Shown one piece after another: positions 47,045 through 58,140 of a DNA stretch of 64,000 bases. The first letter of the stretch is position 1. The number at the start of each line of letters is the position of its first letter. Both the position numbers and the translations under genes were made by a program. The notes under the pieces were generated by a model. That model made no database searches. It worked only from the letters and a program-made list of their open reading frames with translations, and had not been told where the DNA came from. The stretch lies in NCBI RefSeq assembly GCF_024679095.1, contig NC_066513.1, forward strand, positions 13,021,210 through 13,085,209, given 5' to 3'. This DNA is from Eriocheir sinensis (taxonomy: Eukaryota; Arthropoda; Malacostraca; Decapoda; Varunidae).

Positions 47045-47935
47045 GATAAATCGTAAAGGAACATAAGAACATAAGAACATAAGAACGCAGGAGTCTGCAA
47101 GAGGCCGGTAGGCCTGTGACCTAAGCACTCCCGTATCTAACCCCACCTAATATCGCTGTCCATGAATTTATCTAGTCTATTTTTGAATGTGACACAATTG
47201 TATTGCTCACCACATGACTGCTAAGCCTATTCACTCATCCACCACCCTATTAGTAAACCAATTTTTGCCTATGTCCCTGTTGAATCTGAATTTATCCAGT
47301 TTAAACCCGTTACTTCGTGTCGGTTCTCTTACCAAAACCTTATGAATGTCTCCTTATTAAAGCCCTTCATTCATTTATAAACCTCGATCATGTCTCCACG
47401 CACCTTCGCCTTTCTAGAGAATGCAAGTTTAACTGTTTGAGTCTTTCTCGTATCCTCGTAGAGTTTCTCAACCCCTGAATCATCTTAGTCATCCTCCTCT
47501 GCACCGATTCTAACATTTTGATATCCATTCTATAGTAGGGTGACCAGAACTGAACCGCATAGTCAAGATGAGGTCTAACTAATGCTAAATATAGTTTGAG
47601 GAAGACTTCGGGGCTTCTGTTGCTTACGCTCCTTGAAATAAATCGCTCGATTTCTAGCTTGAATGCATTGTGCCTGGACGGAGATCAGAGCTCACTAAGA
47701 CCCTAAATCCCTCTCGCACCCAGACCTACTTATGAGAGTGTCATTTAAGCAATAGTTATGTGAGGGTTGTTCACCTACCTCAGAATACTGCACTTCCCTA
47801 CATTGAACTCCATCTGCCATTTATCCGCCCAGTCATATAATCTGTTGAGTTCACCTTGGAGAATACTAGCGTCCTGATCCGACTCAATTACTCTACCGAT
47901 CTTGGTATCATCTGCAAAGGAGGAACGTTTGTGTT
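47045..47935 (-). mobile_element. CR1-type LINE fragment, minus strand, 5'-truncated
   Basis: The minus-strand translation begins within the polymerase palm, SFADDTKIGRVIESDQD (FADD codons at 47907-47918), and continues NRLYDWADKWQMEFNVGKCS. Other frames follow with [36 protein letters not shown] and RRMTKMIQGLRN. It then passes into a 3' end that terminates in AACATAAG octamers (about 47060-47084 in plus reading). Frame changes after FNVGKC show decay. The 5' break at about 47.935 kb abuts purine repeats. The FADD box, thumb segment and octamer end are shared with the 14-17 kb element, but the sequence is diverged enough to be another subfamily. Confidence 0.88.
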
Positions 47936-49450
47936 TATAAAGGGAAGAAGGAACGAAGGAAGAATAGGAGGTCGGATGGATGAAAGAAGAAATAAGGGTT
48001 GGACAAACGTATAAAGGAAAGTAGTAGAAAAAAAGGGAAATAAGGAATAGGGAGGAAGGAAACCGAGAGACAACAAGATATAAAAAAAAGACAATGAGAG
48101 AAGAGACCACAATGAAATAGAAGCAAAACAGACCAAAAAAATACGAAAGAAGGAAACAAATAAGAGAAATGAGACAAGACACAAGATAAAAAGGAAAGAA
48201 AGGGGAGATAGAGGAATGACAGATGAAGACAGAAAGACAGAATGAAATGGAAGCAAGACAGACCAAAAAAAGTCACGAGGGAAAATGAAGAAAAATAATA
48301 GAACGTAACAGTAAAGGAAATAAATGAAAAGGAGATAGAAAAAGGAAAGCTTGGCAGGGAAAAAAAAGAAAAACGAGATGAAAAGGAAGAGAAACATTAC
48401 GAAAAAAATAAGAAAGGAATAGAAAAGGATACAAGAAAAAAAAAGAAAATTGAGATAAATGTGGATGCGAAAAGAAAAAAAAACACGTATATGAGAGATA
48501 AGAAAAAGGTCGAAAGAAAACAGAAAATTGTTATACAGAGAAGGGAAGTAGGAGAAATAGAAGCAAGGAGAGGACTAAAGCAAGGAAGGAAGAGGGAGAG
48601 AGAGACGAAGGAGAAGATGGAGAAGAAGATTGATGGAGGGACGGGAAGATTTAGGAAGTAGGGAAGGAGATTTGGAAGTGAGGAGAGAAGGGAGGCTGAA
48701 GAGAAGAACATATACTAGAGAGATTGAAAGGGAGAGGAGAATAAAGAAGATAAGGATAAAAGAGTACCGTGTGTGTAAGGAAATAGGGAAGGAGACTTGG
48801 AAGTGAGGAGAGAGGGAGGCTGAAGAGAGGAACATATACTAGAGATTGAAAGGAGAGGAGAAAAAAATACGAGAATAAAGAAAATAAGCTAAAAGGGAGC
48901 CGTGGATGTAAGAAAGAGTAAACCATAAGAAAGAAAGAATTATGGACTTCAAAATAATAAAACATAAATATCAGAGACTGGAAATATTTACGAATGCATT
49001 AAAAAGCTGATGGAATGAGATAGAATGAACAGTAATGATAAAGAAGAATATGAAAAAGGGAAAGACACAGGATTTACAAACGAAAGGGAAGAGAAGGGAA
49101 AGAAGCAGTAGAGAAGATAGAAGAGAATGAAAGGAACGAAGGGGATGAAGGATTATGAGTGTGAGAAAAAAAGTGAAGAAAAAAAAAGAGGTAAAAGGAA
49201 AAAGAAGGCAGAACAGTGAAAAGGATTAAAGGGAAGGAAGAAAAGGAAACAGGGGAGAAGGAAGGAAGGAAGATGAGAATGAGAGAAGACTAAAAAAGAG
49301 GGAAAAAAAGCGCAAAAAAAAACAGTACCGTGAAATGGATAGGAAAGAATGAAGGAGAGGAAAAGGATGAAGGGAAGAGAAGGAAGGAAGGGAAAGGAAG
49401 AGAGTGAAAAGAAGCAAAGAAGCAGTGAAGTGAAGACGATAGGAGAAGAG
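47936..49450. repeat. Polypurine block with ~130-bp and 125-bp tandem duplications
   Basis: A segment containing GACAGACCAAAAAAA occurs near 48127 and 48258 (about 131 bp apart). GGGAAGGAGA-TTGGAAGTGAGG starts at 48661 and 48786 (125 bp), each followed by GAACATATACTAGAGA. The rest is A/G-rich without genes. Confidence 0.87.
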
Positions 49451-50130
49451 AATAAGGGGAAGGAGTAGAATGAAGGGAATGAAAGGAAGAGAATGAAGGG
49501 AAGGAAGAGATGGAAGGGAAAGGAGAGAATAAGAGGAAGGAAGAGAGACTATGAGAATGAAGGGAAGGAAAGGAAGAGAAGGAAGCAAATAAAGGGAAGA
49601 GAAGGGAAGGAAAGGAAAGGAGAGAATGAGAGGAAGGAAGAGAGGTAGAGAGAATGAAGGGAAGGAAAGGAAGAGAAGGAAGCAAATAAAGGGAAGAGAA
49701 GGGAAGGAAAGGAAAGGAGAGAATGAGAGGAAGGAAGAGAGGTAGAGAGAATGAAGGGAAGGAAAGGAAGAGAAGGAAGCAAATAAAGGGAAGAGAAGGG
49801 AAGGAAAGGAAAGGAGAGAATGAGAAGAAAGAAGAGAGAGAGAGAGAATGAAGGGAAGGAAAGGAAGAGAAGGAAGCAAATAAAGGGAAGAGAAAGGAAG
49901 GAAAGGAAAGGAGAGAATGAGAGGAAGGAAGAGATAAAGAGAATGAAGGGAAGAGAAGGAAGCGAATGAAGAGAAGGAAGGGAATGAAGGGAAGGGAAGG
50001 AAGGAAAGAAGGGAAGGGAAGGAAGGGAAAGGAAAGAAGGGAATGAAGGGAGGAAGGGAAGGATGAAGGAAGGGAAGGGAAGGGGAAGGGAAGGAAGGAA
50101 ATGAAAGGTAGGGAAGGATGGGAGGCAGTG
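49451..50130. repeat. 97-bp purine minisatellite, about five copies
   Basis: GCAAATAAAGGGAAGAGAA starts at 49585, 49682, 49779 and 49876, a constant 97-bp period, with partial copies on both sides. The minus-strand 301- and 217-codon frames (a repeating ICFLLFLSFPSFSLP pattern) arise because 97 is not a multiple of 3 and purine DNA lacks minus-strand stops. Confidence 0.96.
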
Positions 50131-50588
50131 ATCAGCTGGTCAGGGAAGGGAAGCCACCTTAAGCTCTTTCCTACTTGGCCAGAGAGCCTTCCCACGTTCT
50201 CCTAAATCCCTCCATTCCTCCTCCTCCTCCTCCTCCTCCTCTTCCTCCTCCTCCTCCTGCGCCATCTTCGTCCTCGTCTTTCTCTTCCTCTAAATTATTT
50301 TCTTACGTACTTCACATTTTCTTATTTTCTTTATCTCCTTTTTTTCTGATCAATCATTTCTTTATTCCTCTTTTTTTACTCTTCTTCTTCCTCCTCTTTC
50401 TTCTGTTTTTTTTTCTCTCTTCTCTTCTTCGTCCTTATCCTCATCCTTACTTCTCTCTCTTTTCATTCTCTTCCTATTTCTCCTCTTTTTATTTTTTTCT
50501 TCCTTATTCACCTCCTCTCTCTCTTTCTCTCTCTCAGAAATAATGACAATAATGATGATAACATAAAGATCAGAACGAGTAAAACACA

Positions 50589-50640
<52 letters not shown>
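50131..50640. repeat. CTC tract, T/C-rich stretch and (CA)n
   Basis: CTC at about 50219-50257, pyrimidine-rich DNA to 50535, then (CA)n at 50591-50640. Confidence 0.92.
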
Positions 50641-50642
<2 letters not shown>

Positions 50643-51780
50643 CTTATAGAAAGAAACGTGGCATAGGGAGGAAAACACGGATGGAGGAAATAAAAGGGAG
50701 AGAGAGAGGAGAAAGGAGGTGGAGGAAACAAGAGAAAAACCGCTGACTCACTAAGATTCCTTGCGTCATGTTTACGTAGATGATAAAAAAAGAGGAGGAG
50801 GAGGAGGAGGAGGAGGAGGATTAACTCAAAAGGAAGAAAATACGAGAAAAAGTTATTCGTTTACGATGATAAAAAAAGAAAGAAAAAAAGTCACTGTTCG
50901 GGAAAGGAAATCGAAAGTCACTTTACTGTTTTTTTTTTCTTTTTTTCCTTCTCAGTAAACCAAAATTTTCTCCTCTGTCTCTTCCGTCACAGGGGAAGAA
51001 AGAGGAAAGGGAAGAGGAGGAGGAAGAGGAGGAGGAGGAGTATAGAGAAGAGGAGGGGAAAGAAGAGGAAGCAGAAGAGTAGAAACAAAGTTATTAGGAA
51101 GAGGAGAAAGAGGAAGAAGAGGAGGAGGAGGCAGAAAGGAACAGGAAGCAGAGAAATAGGAAGGAAAGAAGGCTAAGCAAAGAGTAAAAAGAGGAGAAGA
51201 ATGTGGATAAAGAGGAAGAGGAGAACGTAGAGAAAGAGGAGGATGGAGAGAAACAGGAACGAATGGAAACTAAATAAGAACTAGAAAGTGGAGAATGAGG
51301 AGGTGAAGGAAAACAGAGGAAGAGAAACAGGAAAGAAAGGAGGCTGAGTAAGAGGTATAGGAAGAAGAAGGAGAAGGATGAGCAGGATAAATAAGGCGTA
51401 AAAGGAGGTAGGAAGAAGAGGTAAGAGAAGGAGGAGGAGAACCATGAGCTGAAGGAGGCCGAACAGGAGGTAACCATAAAACCAACGATTAAAAATTCTG
51501 AATGGAGATGAATGTGCTTGCGAGATAATGAAAGGAAGGAGAACGTGCGGTTATTTTCACGGCAGGGATGAGAGAGAGAGAGAGAGAGAGAGAGAAGTAA
51601 AAAGAAAAACAATAAGCAAGAAAAAGAGGATGAAAATAAAGACGAGGAAGAGAAAAGAAACGGAAGATGAAAGGAGGAGGAGGAGGAGGAAGAGGATAAG
51701 AAAGAAGAATGGAATGAATGATCAGGAAAGGAAGACGAAGGAAAAAAAAATAGAATGTGAGGTAGAAGAGAGAGAGACTT
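50641..51780. repeat. Purine-rich stretch with GGA runs
   Basis: GGA at about 50794-50820, a mixed segment with a T run (50930-50950), then GGA/GAA-rich DNA at 51000-51440 and 51590-51780, with (GA)n at about 51569-51594. No gene. Confidence 0.85.
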
Positions 51781-52245
51781 TCCCTTGTGTTTGTGGTGAG
51801 AGAACTCCACCCCTTACACTCCCCTTCTTTCTCTCCCTCCTCCTACTGTTGTCTCCCCTCTTCTCCCCTCCCCTTCCCTCCCCCCTCCCCCCCATTCTCT
51901 CCCCTCAGGCCTCCATATCCAGAACTTCCGGAGTGTCTGGAAAATTGTCTGTTTCTTGAAGTAATGAGAGAGAGGCGTCGGTCGGGCCCTTCCTCCTCCT
52001 CCTCCTCCTCCTCCTTTCCTCCATTGTCCTCCTCCTTCTCCTCCTCCTCCTCCTGTCCCTTCCTTTCCTTTCCCTTCCCTTCATTCTCTTCCTTCCCTTC
52101 ATTCTCTTGTCCTATCCTCTCCTCTCCCCTGTTTCTTTGCTTCTTATCCCTTCTCCTCCCTTTCTTTCCTCCTCCTCCTCCTATGTCTCTTTTTCCTCCA
52201 TCTCTAACTCGCACCCAATTTTATATATATGGCAACCACACCTCC

Positions 52246-52301
<56 letters not shown>

Positions 52302-52310
52302 ATCTCCATC

Positions 52311-52346
<36 letters not shown>

Positions 52347-52560
52347 TATGAGATGGATGTACGTATATATAGCGTCGCGTGGGGCAATAAAAACAACAAC
52401 AACAACAATAACAATGACAAAAAGAATAATACGCGTGGCTTGTAATCTATAAAGTGGAGCGGAAAAGTTGTCCAAGATATTCCGTCACACGAAGCAAGAG
52501 TCTCAGGGTTAGTACGCGCTGAGCTCCTCTTCCTCTTGCCTCTTACTCTTACTCTTGGTT
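51781..52560. repeat. Polypyrimidine stretch, (CT)n, (CA)n and mixed flank
   Basis: C/T DNA at 51810-52245, CT at 52249-52299 and CA at 52316-52344. A mixed flank with (CAA)n at about 52391-52415 and a CpG-bearing segment to 52550 follow. Confidence 0.9.
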
Positions 52561-53085
52561 TCCCTTTTTTTTTCGTTTTCGTCGTCTTCGTCTTTTTTTT
52601 TGTCGTTTTTTTTTTGTCGGGTTTTTTTTTGGGGGGGCGTGTTTTTGTTTTTTTGTTTTTGTTTTGAATCGTTAGTCTTTTTTTTTTCTTCCTCTTCTTT
52701 TCGTCTTGTGTCTCTTTCATTTTCTTGTTTCTTTTCTTTTTCCTTTTTCTTCCTCGTGTTCTTTTTCATTCTTGTTCTTCCTGCTGTTGTTTTCTTGTTC
52801 TAGTTTTTCTTGTTTGTTTTTGTTTTTTGTTTTATTTTCTCTGGAAGTGTAATGTCTTTTTTCTTCGTTCTCCTCTTCTTTTTCTTCCTCGTCCTTTTCT
52901 TTTCTTCTCGTTCTTCTTTGTCGTCTTCATCGTTTTCTTTTTCTTCCTTTACATTTTCTATCTCATTGTTTTCATTAGTATTTCATTGTTGATAATATTT
53001 TTTGCATTGTAGTATTAGTAGGATTTTGTCTTCATCCTCCTCCTCCTCCTCCTCCTCCTCCTCCTCTTCTTCTTCTTCTTCTTCT

Positions 53086-53117
<32 letters not shown>

Positions 53118-53130
53118 ATATAACCCTTTT
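52561..53130. repeat. T-rich block ending in (CTC)n-(TTC)n
   Basis: TTTTC-type DNA with a G7 run at about 52632; CTC at about 53034-53064 and TTC at 53065-53107. Confidence 0.9.
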
Positions 53131-53221
53131 TCCAACAAGTTTCATCTCATCCAGTTATTTCAGTATTTTCATCCGGGGCCTTGTCTACACCACTCCTCCT
53201 CCTCCTCCTCCTCCTCCTCCA

Positions 53222-53440
53222 GGTCGGCCAGGCAGAAGCGGCCCAGATCAACTCCATCCCGAAGTTCTAATAAGTTGAGACCCGGATCGAGGCAGGCGGG
53301 AGGCGGGTCCGGATAAATGATTAGGCCGGATCCGGGAGAGCAATAGGTGGTATTAATGAGTGATCCTTCGGCCCGGACCCCTTTTATCCGGCTGCTGTCT
53401 CGAGTTATCCGGAATTTCGCTCGTTAATCAACATCTGAAA
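53222..53440 (+). other. CpG-rich island with a possible terminal exon (weak)
   Basis: A CTCCTCCAG acceptor-like end (53221) precedes a normal-complexity segment. One frame reads VGQAEAAQINSIPKF then stops (TAA at about 53267), as a last exon would; another frame stays open to 53316. Further on are many CCGGAT/ATCCGG motifs (about 53281, 53310, 53331, 53388 and 53409) and TTAATGAG/GTTAATCAAC. The acceptor comes from a CTC array, so exon status is uncertain. The repeated CCGGAT motifs are the more solid observation. Confidence 0.25.
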
Positions 53441-53449
53441 AGTTTACGT

Positions 53450-54000
53450 GAGTCTATCCTCCCCCTCCTCCCCCTCCCTCTCCTTGTTTCCCTCTCTCTT
53501 TTTCTCTTTCTGTCTTCTTCTTCCTCTTCTTTGACCTCCTCCTTCTTCTCCTGTTTCTTTCTCTCTCTTTTTCTGTCTTCTTCCTCTTCTCTGACCTCCT
53601 CCTCCTGTTTTTTTTTTTCTCTTTCTCTTCTTCTCTCCACTTCTTCTTCTTCTTCGACCCCCACCTCTTCCTCCTCATGTTTCTCTCTCTTTCTCTCTCT
53701 TTTTTCTATCCTCCTCTTCCTCCTCTTTTTCGAGTTCCTCCCCTCCTTTTCCTCCTTTTTCTCTCTCTTTCTCTCTTTTTTCTATCCTCCTCTTCCTCCT
53801 CTTTTTCGAGTTCCTTCCCTCCTTTTCCTCCTGTTTCTCTCTTTTTTATTCTCTTTTTCTCTCTTCCTTTTCTTCTTTGGTCTCCTCCTGTTTCTCTTTT
53901 TCTCTTCTCCTCCTCCTCCTCCTCCTCCTCCTCCTCCTCTCGTATCGCTTCCGGATCGTTCATTATTTCTCGTTCAGTCTTTGCCTCGGTATGAGGGGGG
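53450..54000. repeat. Polypyrimidine block with a 76-bp duplication
   Basis: TTTTTCGAGTTCCT is repeated 76 bp apart (CGAGTT at 53731 and about 53807) with similar flanks. (CTC)n at about 53911-53940. Confidence 0.88.
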
Positions 54001-54199
54001 CGGGGGGTGGGGGAGGGGAGGGGGGCGATGGGGGTAGAGAGGAGTCACCTGTTGGAGAGAGGAAGGGAAGGAGGAAAGGAGAGAATGGAGGAAAGGAGGG
54101 AAAGACTAACCGGTTGTCTTGTTTATGTGTCTGATTTTTCCCTCTTTTGTCTTCTTTTTTTATATATTTCGCATTTTTATTTCTACTTTTTTTTTTGCA
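54001..54199. other. G-rich patch and T-rich acceptor-like tract
   Basis: GGGGAGGG-type DNA to about 54105, then a T-rich tract ending TTTTTTTTTTGCAG at 54200. This looks like a strong splice acceptor, but no donor or convincing frame follows. Confidence 0.4.
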
Positions 54200-54200
54200 G

Positions 54201-54840
54201 AGATTTTAGGAACTTGCCAAAATCAATCCCGTTCCCCTTTTCTTATTCCTCATTTCCCCCTTCTCCTTTCCTCCTCCCTCTCTCTCCCTCTCTTTTTCCC
54301 TCTCCATTCACTTCCCCTTCCTCCTTTCCCCTCTCTTTGTCGAACTCCTTCTTCTTACCTTCTCTCTTTCCTCTTTTTCTCTTTCCCTTCTTACCTTTTC
54401 CCCTCTCCTTCCCCTCTTTCTGAACTCTTGCTCTCCCTCCCATTTCCCTAACCTTATCTTTTTCCCCATATTCTCTCACTTTCCCCTCTTCTTCTCCTCC
54501 CCTCCCGCTCTTTTTCCCTCTCCATCCACTTCCCCTTCCTCCTTTCCCCTCTCTTTGTCGAACTCTTTCTTCTTCCCCTCTCCCTCCCCTCTTTTTCTCT
54601 TTCCCTTCTTGCCTTCTCCCCTTTCCTTCCCCTCTTTCTTCACTCACCATCTCCCTCCCCTTTCCCTTAACTTATCTTCTTCTCTTATCCCCTCTCTACC
54701 CCCTCTTTATTTTTCCCCTTTTCTCTCATTGTCTCCCCTCCTTTACCTCCTCCTCCCCTCATATCTCCTTACTATTTTTCTCTCCCCTCCTTTCCCCTTT
54801 TTTTCCCTCCTTTTCCCTTCCTTTCTTTCTTTCTTCCTCT
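54201..54840. repeat. Polypyrimidine block with a 217-bp duplication
   Basis: TTTGTCGAACTC occurs at 54339 (TGTCG) and 54556, with matching flanks on both sides (CATTCACTTCCCCTTCCTCC or CATCCACTTCC before; TTTTTCTCTTTCCCTTCTT after). Confidence 0.9.
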
Positions 54841-54877
54841 TTTATATTGACTCGTAAATTGAGGAGATAAAAGATGG

Positions 54878-54929
<52 letters not shown>

Positions 54930-55150
54930 AATATGTTAATGTAATCCTCCACTTTGTCGAACTCAATTAATCCCGCGTGTTTAATCGGATTTTCTTTAAA
55001 GCAAATAATAACTCGCGGACGTAGTGGGTTATTAGTGCTATTATTATTATTATCATTAGTAGTAGTAGTAGTAGTAGTAATAGTAGTAGTAGTAGTAAGG
55101 GACAGTATAGGCCAAGCAAGAGTCATACCTCACGGCATCGACTATAAATA
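54841..55150. repeat. (GA)n and (AGT)n arrays
   Basis: GA at 54881-54928 and AGT at about 55058-55097 with one interruption, separated by about 130 bp of unique sequence. Confidence 0.96.
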
Positions 55151-55520
55151 AATTACTCCCGCGCCACTATTGGGTTGGAGCCGTCCATGAGACCCCTCAA
55201 GAAACCCTGCCGGCGCTCTAGACATCCCCCCTAAAAAAAAGTGGTACCAGTAATAGTAATGGTAATGCCGAATGTGGTCGTAAAGTATTAACTCTCCTAT
55301 ATATTAATTGCCTCATCGTGACTCACTTTGCTCTGGTCTGAAAAGTAAGGGGGATTAGACACACATAAAACACACATGATTTATAAAGAAGGAAACGTGA
55401 GGGATGGCGTGATCTGAGTGCTGCGGCGTGACATCACAGGCTTATGGTGAAAAGTAGGTTCGCTGCGCTATTAAGAAACATCCTCCCCTATTCCTTCTTC
55501 TCCTCCTCCTCCAGTATATC
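55151..55520. other. Unique mixed island, no gene identified
   Basis: About 370 bp of normal complexity with no notable open frame. TGACTCA occurs near 55319. Confidence 0.45.
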
Positions 55521-55529
55521 AATATCAGA

Positions 55530-56300
55530 AGAAAAAAAGTAATATTGACACTGTACAATTCGTTAGTTCGCCCACATCTTGAGTATTGCGTTCAGTTTTG
55601 GTCTCCCTATTACAGAAAGGATATAGATAAACTCGAGAGGGTGCAGCGTCGAGCTACTAAAACGATCCCTAGACTGCGAAACAAACCGTACGAAGACAGA
55701 CTTAAAGAACTGAACTTATTCAGCTGATCACAGCGCAGGTTAAGAGGTGACCTTATAGAAGTGTTTAAAATGTTCAAGGGGTTCGAAAACGTTAATGTTC
55801 ATGATTATTTTACAGTCTCTCAGTCAAGTGTAACAAGAAACAATGGATACAAAATAACGAGGAAGCGTTTCAACTCAAATTAATCAAAACACTTCTTCTT
55901 TAACCGTGTCATCAATGTATGGAATGGTTTGCCTCAAAACGTCGTCGAAAGCGAAACTATTTGCACGTTCAAAAACCGACTAAATAAATATTTAGAAGCT
56001 AACCCGAACATCCTTTATTTTGCTCCGGTCGAACAGAAAGTAGTGTTAGCTTAGTTGTCGTGTATGATCTTCCTTCTGTCCATGTAAAATTTTATTGAAG
56101 TTTTTCTATACTACATGGTATTCTTCCTTTTCGTGCCAGCCTCGGCTGGAGGGACTGGAGGGAGGGAAGGAGCCTTCGCCTCTGCTGTCTTGTCTCTCTG
56201 ACTCGTAGATTAGAGTAGATGGTAGCAACAACAAACAGCCTAGTTAGGACCAAGAGGTCTGTTGTTGTTTGCTTTTCCTTTGTACTCCTCCTCCTCCTCC
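55530..56300 (+). mobile_element. CR1-type LINE fragment (C-terminal polymerase region plus 3' UTR)
   Basis: The plus-strand frame 55545-55727 reads [40 protein letters not shown] and [20 protein letters not shown], then a stop (TGA). The translation continues after it in the same frame: QRRLRGDLIEVFKMFKGFEN, VNVHDYF, then RNNGYKITRKRFNSN, another stop, and NRVINVWNGLPQNVVESETI. The coding part ends at VVLA-stop near 56055. The 3' UTR (56056 to about 56290) includes an imperfect hairpin of CAACAACAAACAG (56226-56238) with CTGTTGTTGTTTG (56259-56271). No octamer tail is visible; the element runs into a CTC array. It is in opposite orientation to the 14 and 47 kb copies. Confidence 0.9.
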
Positions 56301-56780
56301 TCCTCCTCCTCCTCTTTACCTGGCCGTCTTCCCCCACAGTAATCACCCGGCCATTCATTCAGGTGCTGTATGACGCTTGAGCTGCCCACGATTATGATGA
56401 TGATGATGACTGGGAATTATGTAGGGTGTGGATGGATGAGGAGGAAGAGGAAACGGAGAAGGAAGAAGAAAAAGGAGAAGAGGAGAAGGAGGAAAAGGAG
56501 AAAACATGAGTACCTGTTAGCTTACTGAAAAAAATTGCCTGCCGTCAAAAACTTAACCTTCTTTGTATGTGTCTGAGAAAGGAAGTAAAGAAAAGAGAAA
56601 ACTTGCTCCTCCTCCTCACATCCTCCTCATGACCAATCCTAATACAATGTTAGTAGAAAAGAGTTATAGGCACTGTATGTCTAAGAAGAGAACTGGTATG
56701 GAAATTTTTACAGTATATAAGAAAGCAGAGAAGCCGATAGTATGTTCTTCGTTAAAAAAAATAGAGAGAAGAAGCATATA
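56301..56780. other. Mixed stretch with purine tract, no gene identified
   Basis: A short unique segment, (GAT)n at about 56393-56408, purine-rich DNA at 56430-56505, then AT-rich unique sequence. Confidence 0.5.
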
Positions 56781-56867
<87 letters not shown>

Positions 56868-57200
56868 CACTTTGTAGTTTAGTAAAGCACTGTGTTTGTA
56901 CAAGGGAAAGCGGTAAGAGAGAGAGAGAGAGTCTTTCCAGGGTACGCAAAAATGGATTAAAAAAACACCCGAACATCTACTTCACTCCCTTCTTTCCTCC
57001 TCCTCCTCCTCCTCCTCCTCCTCCTCTCCCTCAACAGCAACTATCTTTACCCTATTATCTTTACCTTCAGATTTCACCTCGCCAATTTAATAAGAATAGC
57101 AACACTTTCTCTTTCCCTTTCTCTTTCTCTTTATATATGTTTGGGTACAGGTTTCCGGAAGTTCAATTCATTCCTTTTAATATAAAGTGAAAGGAGGAGG

Positions 57201-57237
<37 letters not shown>

Positions 57238-57240
57238 GTA
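56781..57240. repeat. (GT)n arrays, short (GA)n and CTC
   Basis: GT at 56784-56865 (about 41 units), GA at about 56915-56930, CTC at about 56997-57026 and GT at 57203-57236. Confidence 0.97.
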
Positions 57241-57600
57241 AGTGAAAGGAAAATTGGAAGTCATCAACACGGGCATAAGAACACGTGTCAAGAACCAGTT
57301 GTAAGGTGGCACTATAATTTTGAGAGTGCCAATGACTCCTTTTCTTCCTCCTCTCCTTCTTCTTCCTCCTCCTCCTCCTCCTCCTCCTCCTCCCCCTCCT
57401 CCTCCTCCACCTTCTCTTCTTCTACTTCTTCCTCCTCCTCCTCCTCCTCCTCCTCCTCCTCCTCCTCCCCCTCCCCCTCCTCCTCCTCCACCTCCTCTTC
57501 TTCTACTTCTTCCTCCTCCTCCTCCTCTTCTTCTTCTTCTTCTTCTTCCTCCTCCTCAGAGTTCATGACGAAAGGTTGACGTCCGTTCCAGACACGTCTT
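57241..57600. repeat. (TCC)n block with ~80-bp internal unit
   Basis: TCC/CTC triplets over 57350-57557, with a recurring CTCTTCTTCTACTTCTTCC segment at two places about 80 bp apart. Products are Ser, Pro or Leu runs on one strand and Glu on the other. Confidence 0.95.
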
Positions 57601-58140
57601 CTTTTTTTGCTTCTTTTTCTCTTCCTGGAGTTCATTAATTCTCATGCGAGGCTTTTTATACCTTCTCGTCTTCCTCCTCCTCCTCCTCCTCCTCCTCCTA
57701 TTCCTCCTCCTCCTCTTCCTTCTTTTTATCACCCTCCTTTTTTTCTTTCCTCCTCCTCCTCCTACTTTTTCTCCCCATCCTTTTCCTCTTCCTTCTTTTT
57801 TCTCCTTTCTCCTCCTTCTTCTCTTCCTCTTCCTTCTTTTTATCACCCTCCTTTTATTCTCTCTCCTCCTCCTCCTACTTTTTCTCGCCATCCTTTTCCT
57901 CCTCTTCCTTCTTTTTTCTCCTCCTCCTCCTCCTTCTCCTCCTCCTTTTTATCCCTCCTACTTCTTTTTCTCCCTCCACCTCCTCCTCCTTTTTTTTTCT
58001 TTGATGTGTCTGATATTTTGATTTTACTTTTATTTCTCAGTTTTTATCTTTCTCCCTTACTTTATTCTTTCTCTTCTACTTCTTTTTCTCCTTCCTCTTC
58101 CTCCTTCTTCTTTCTTTCATGTTTCTGATTCTTTTTTTTT
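57601..58140. repeat. Polypyrimidine block with a 113-bp duplication
   Basis: CTTTTTATCACCCTCCTTTT occurs near 57721 and 57836, and TACTTTTTCTC at 57763 and 57876. This indicates a tandem unit of about 113 bp. Confidence 0.88.

Noticed and set aside
49290..50195. 301-codon minus-strand hydrophobic repeat protein
   Set aside because: Product of the 97-bp GGAA-type minisatellite read in rotating frames.
54181..54260. Strong acceptor-like TTTTTTTTTTGCAG followed by an open frame
   Set aside because: No donor or protein-like sequence follows; the frame turns into polypyrimidine repeat within about 40 bp.
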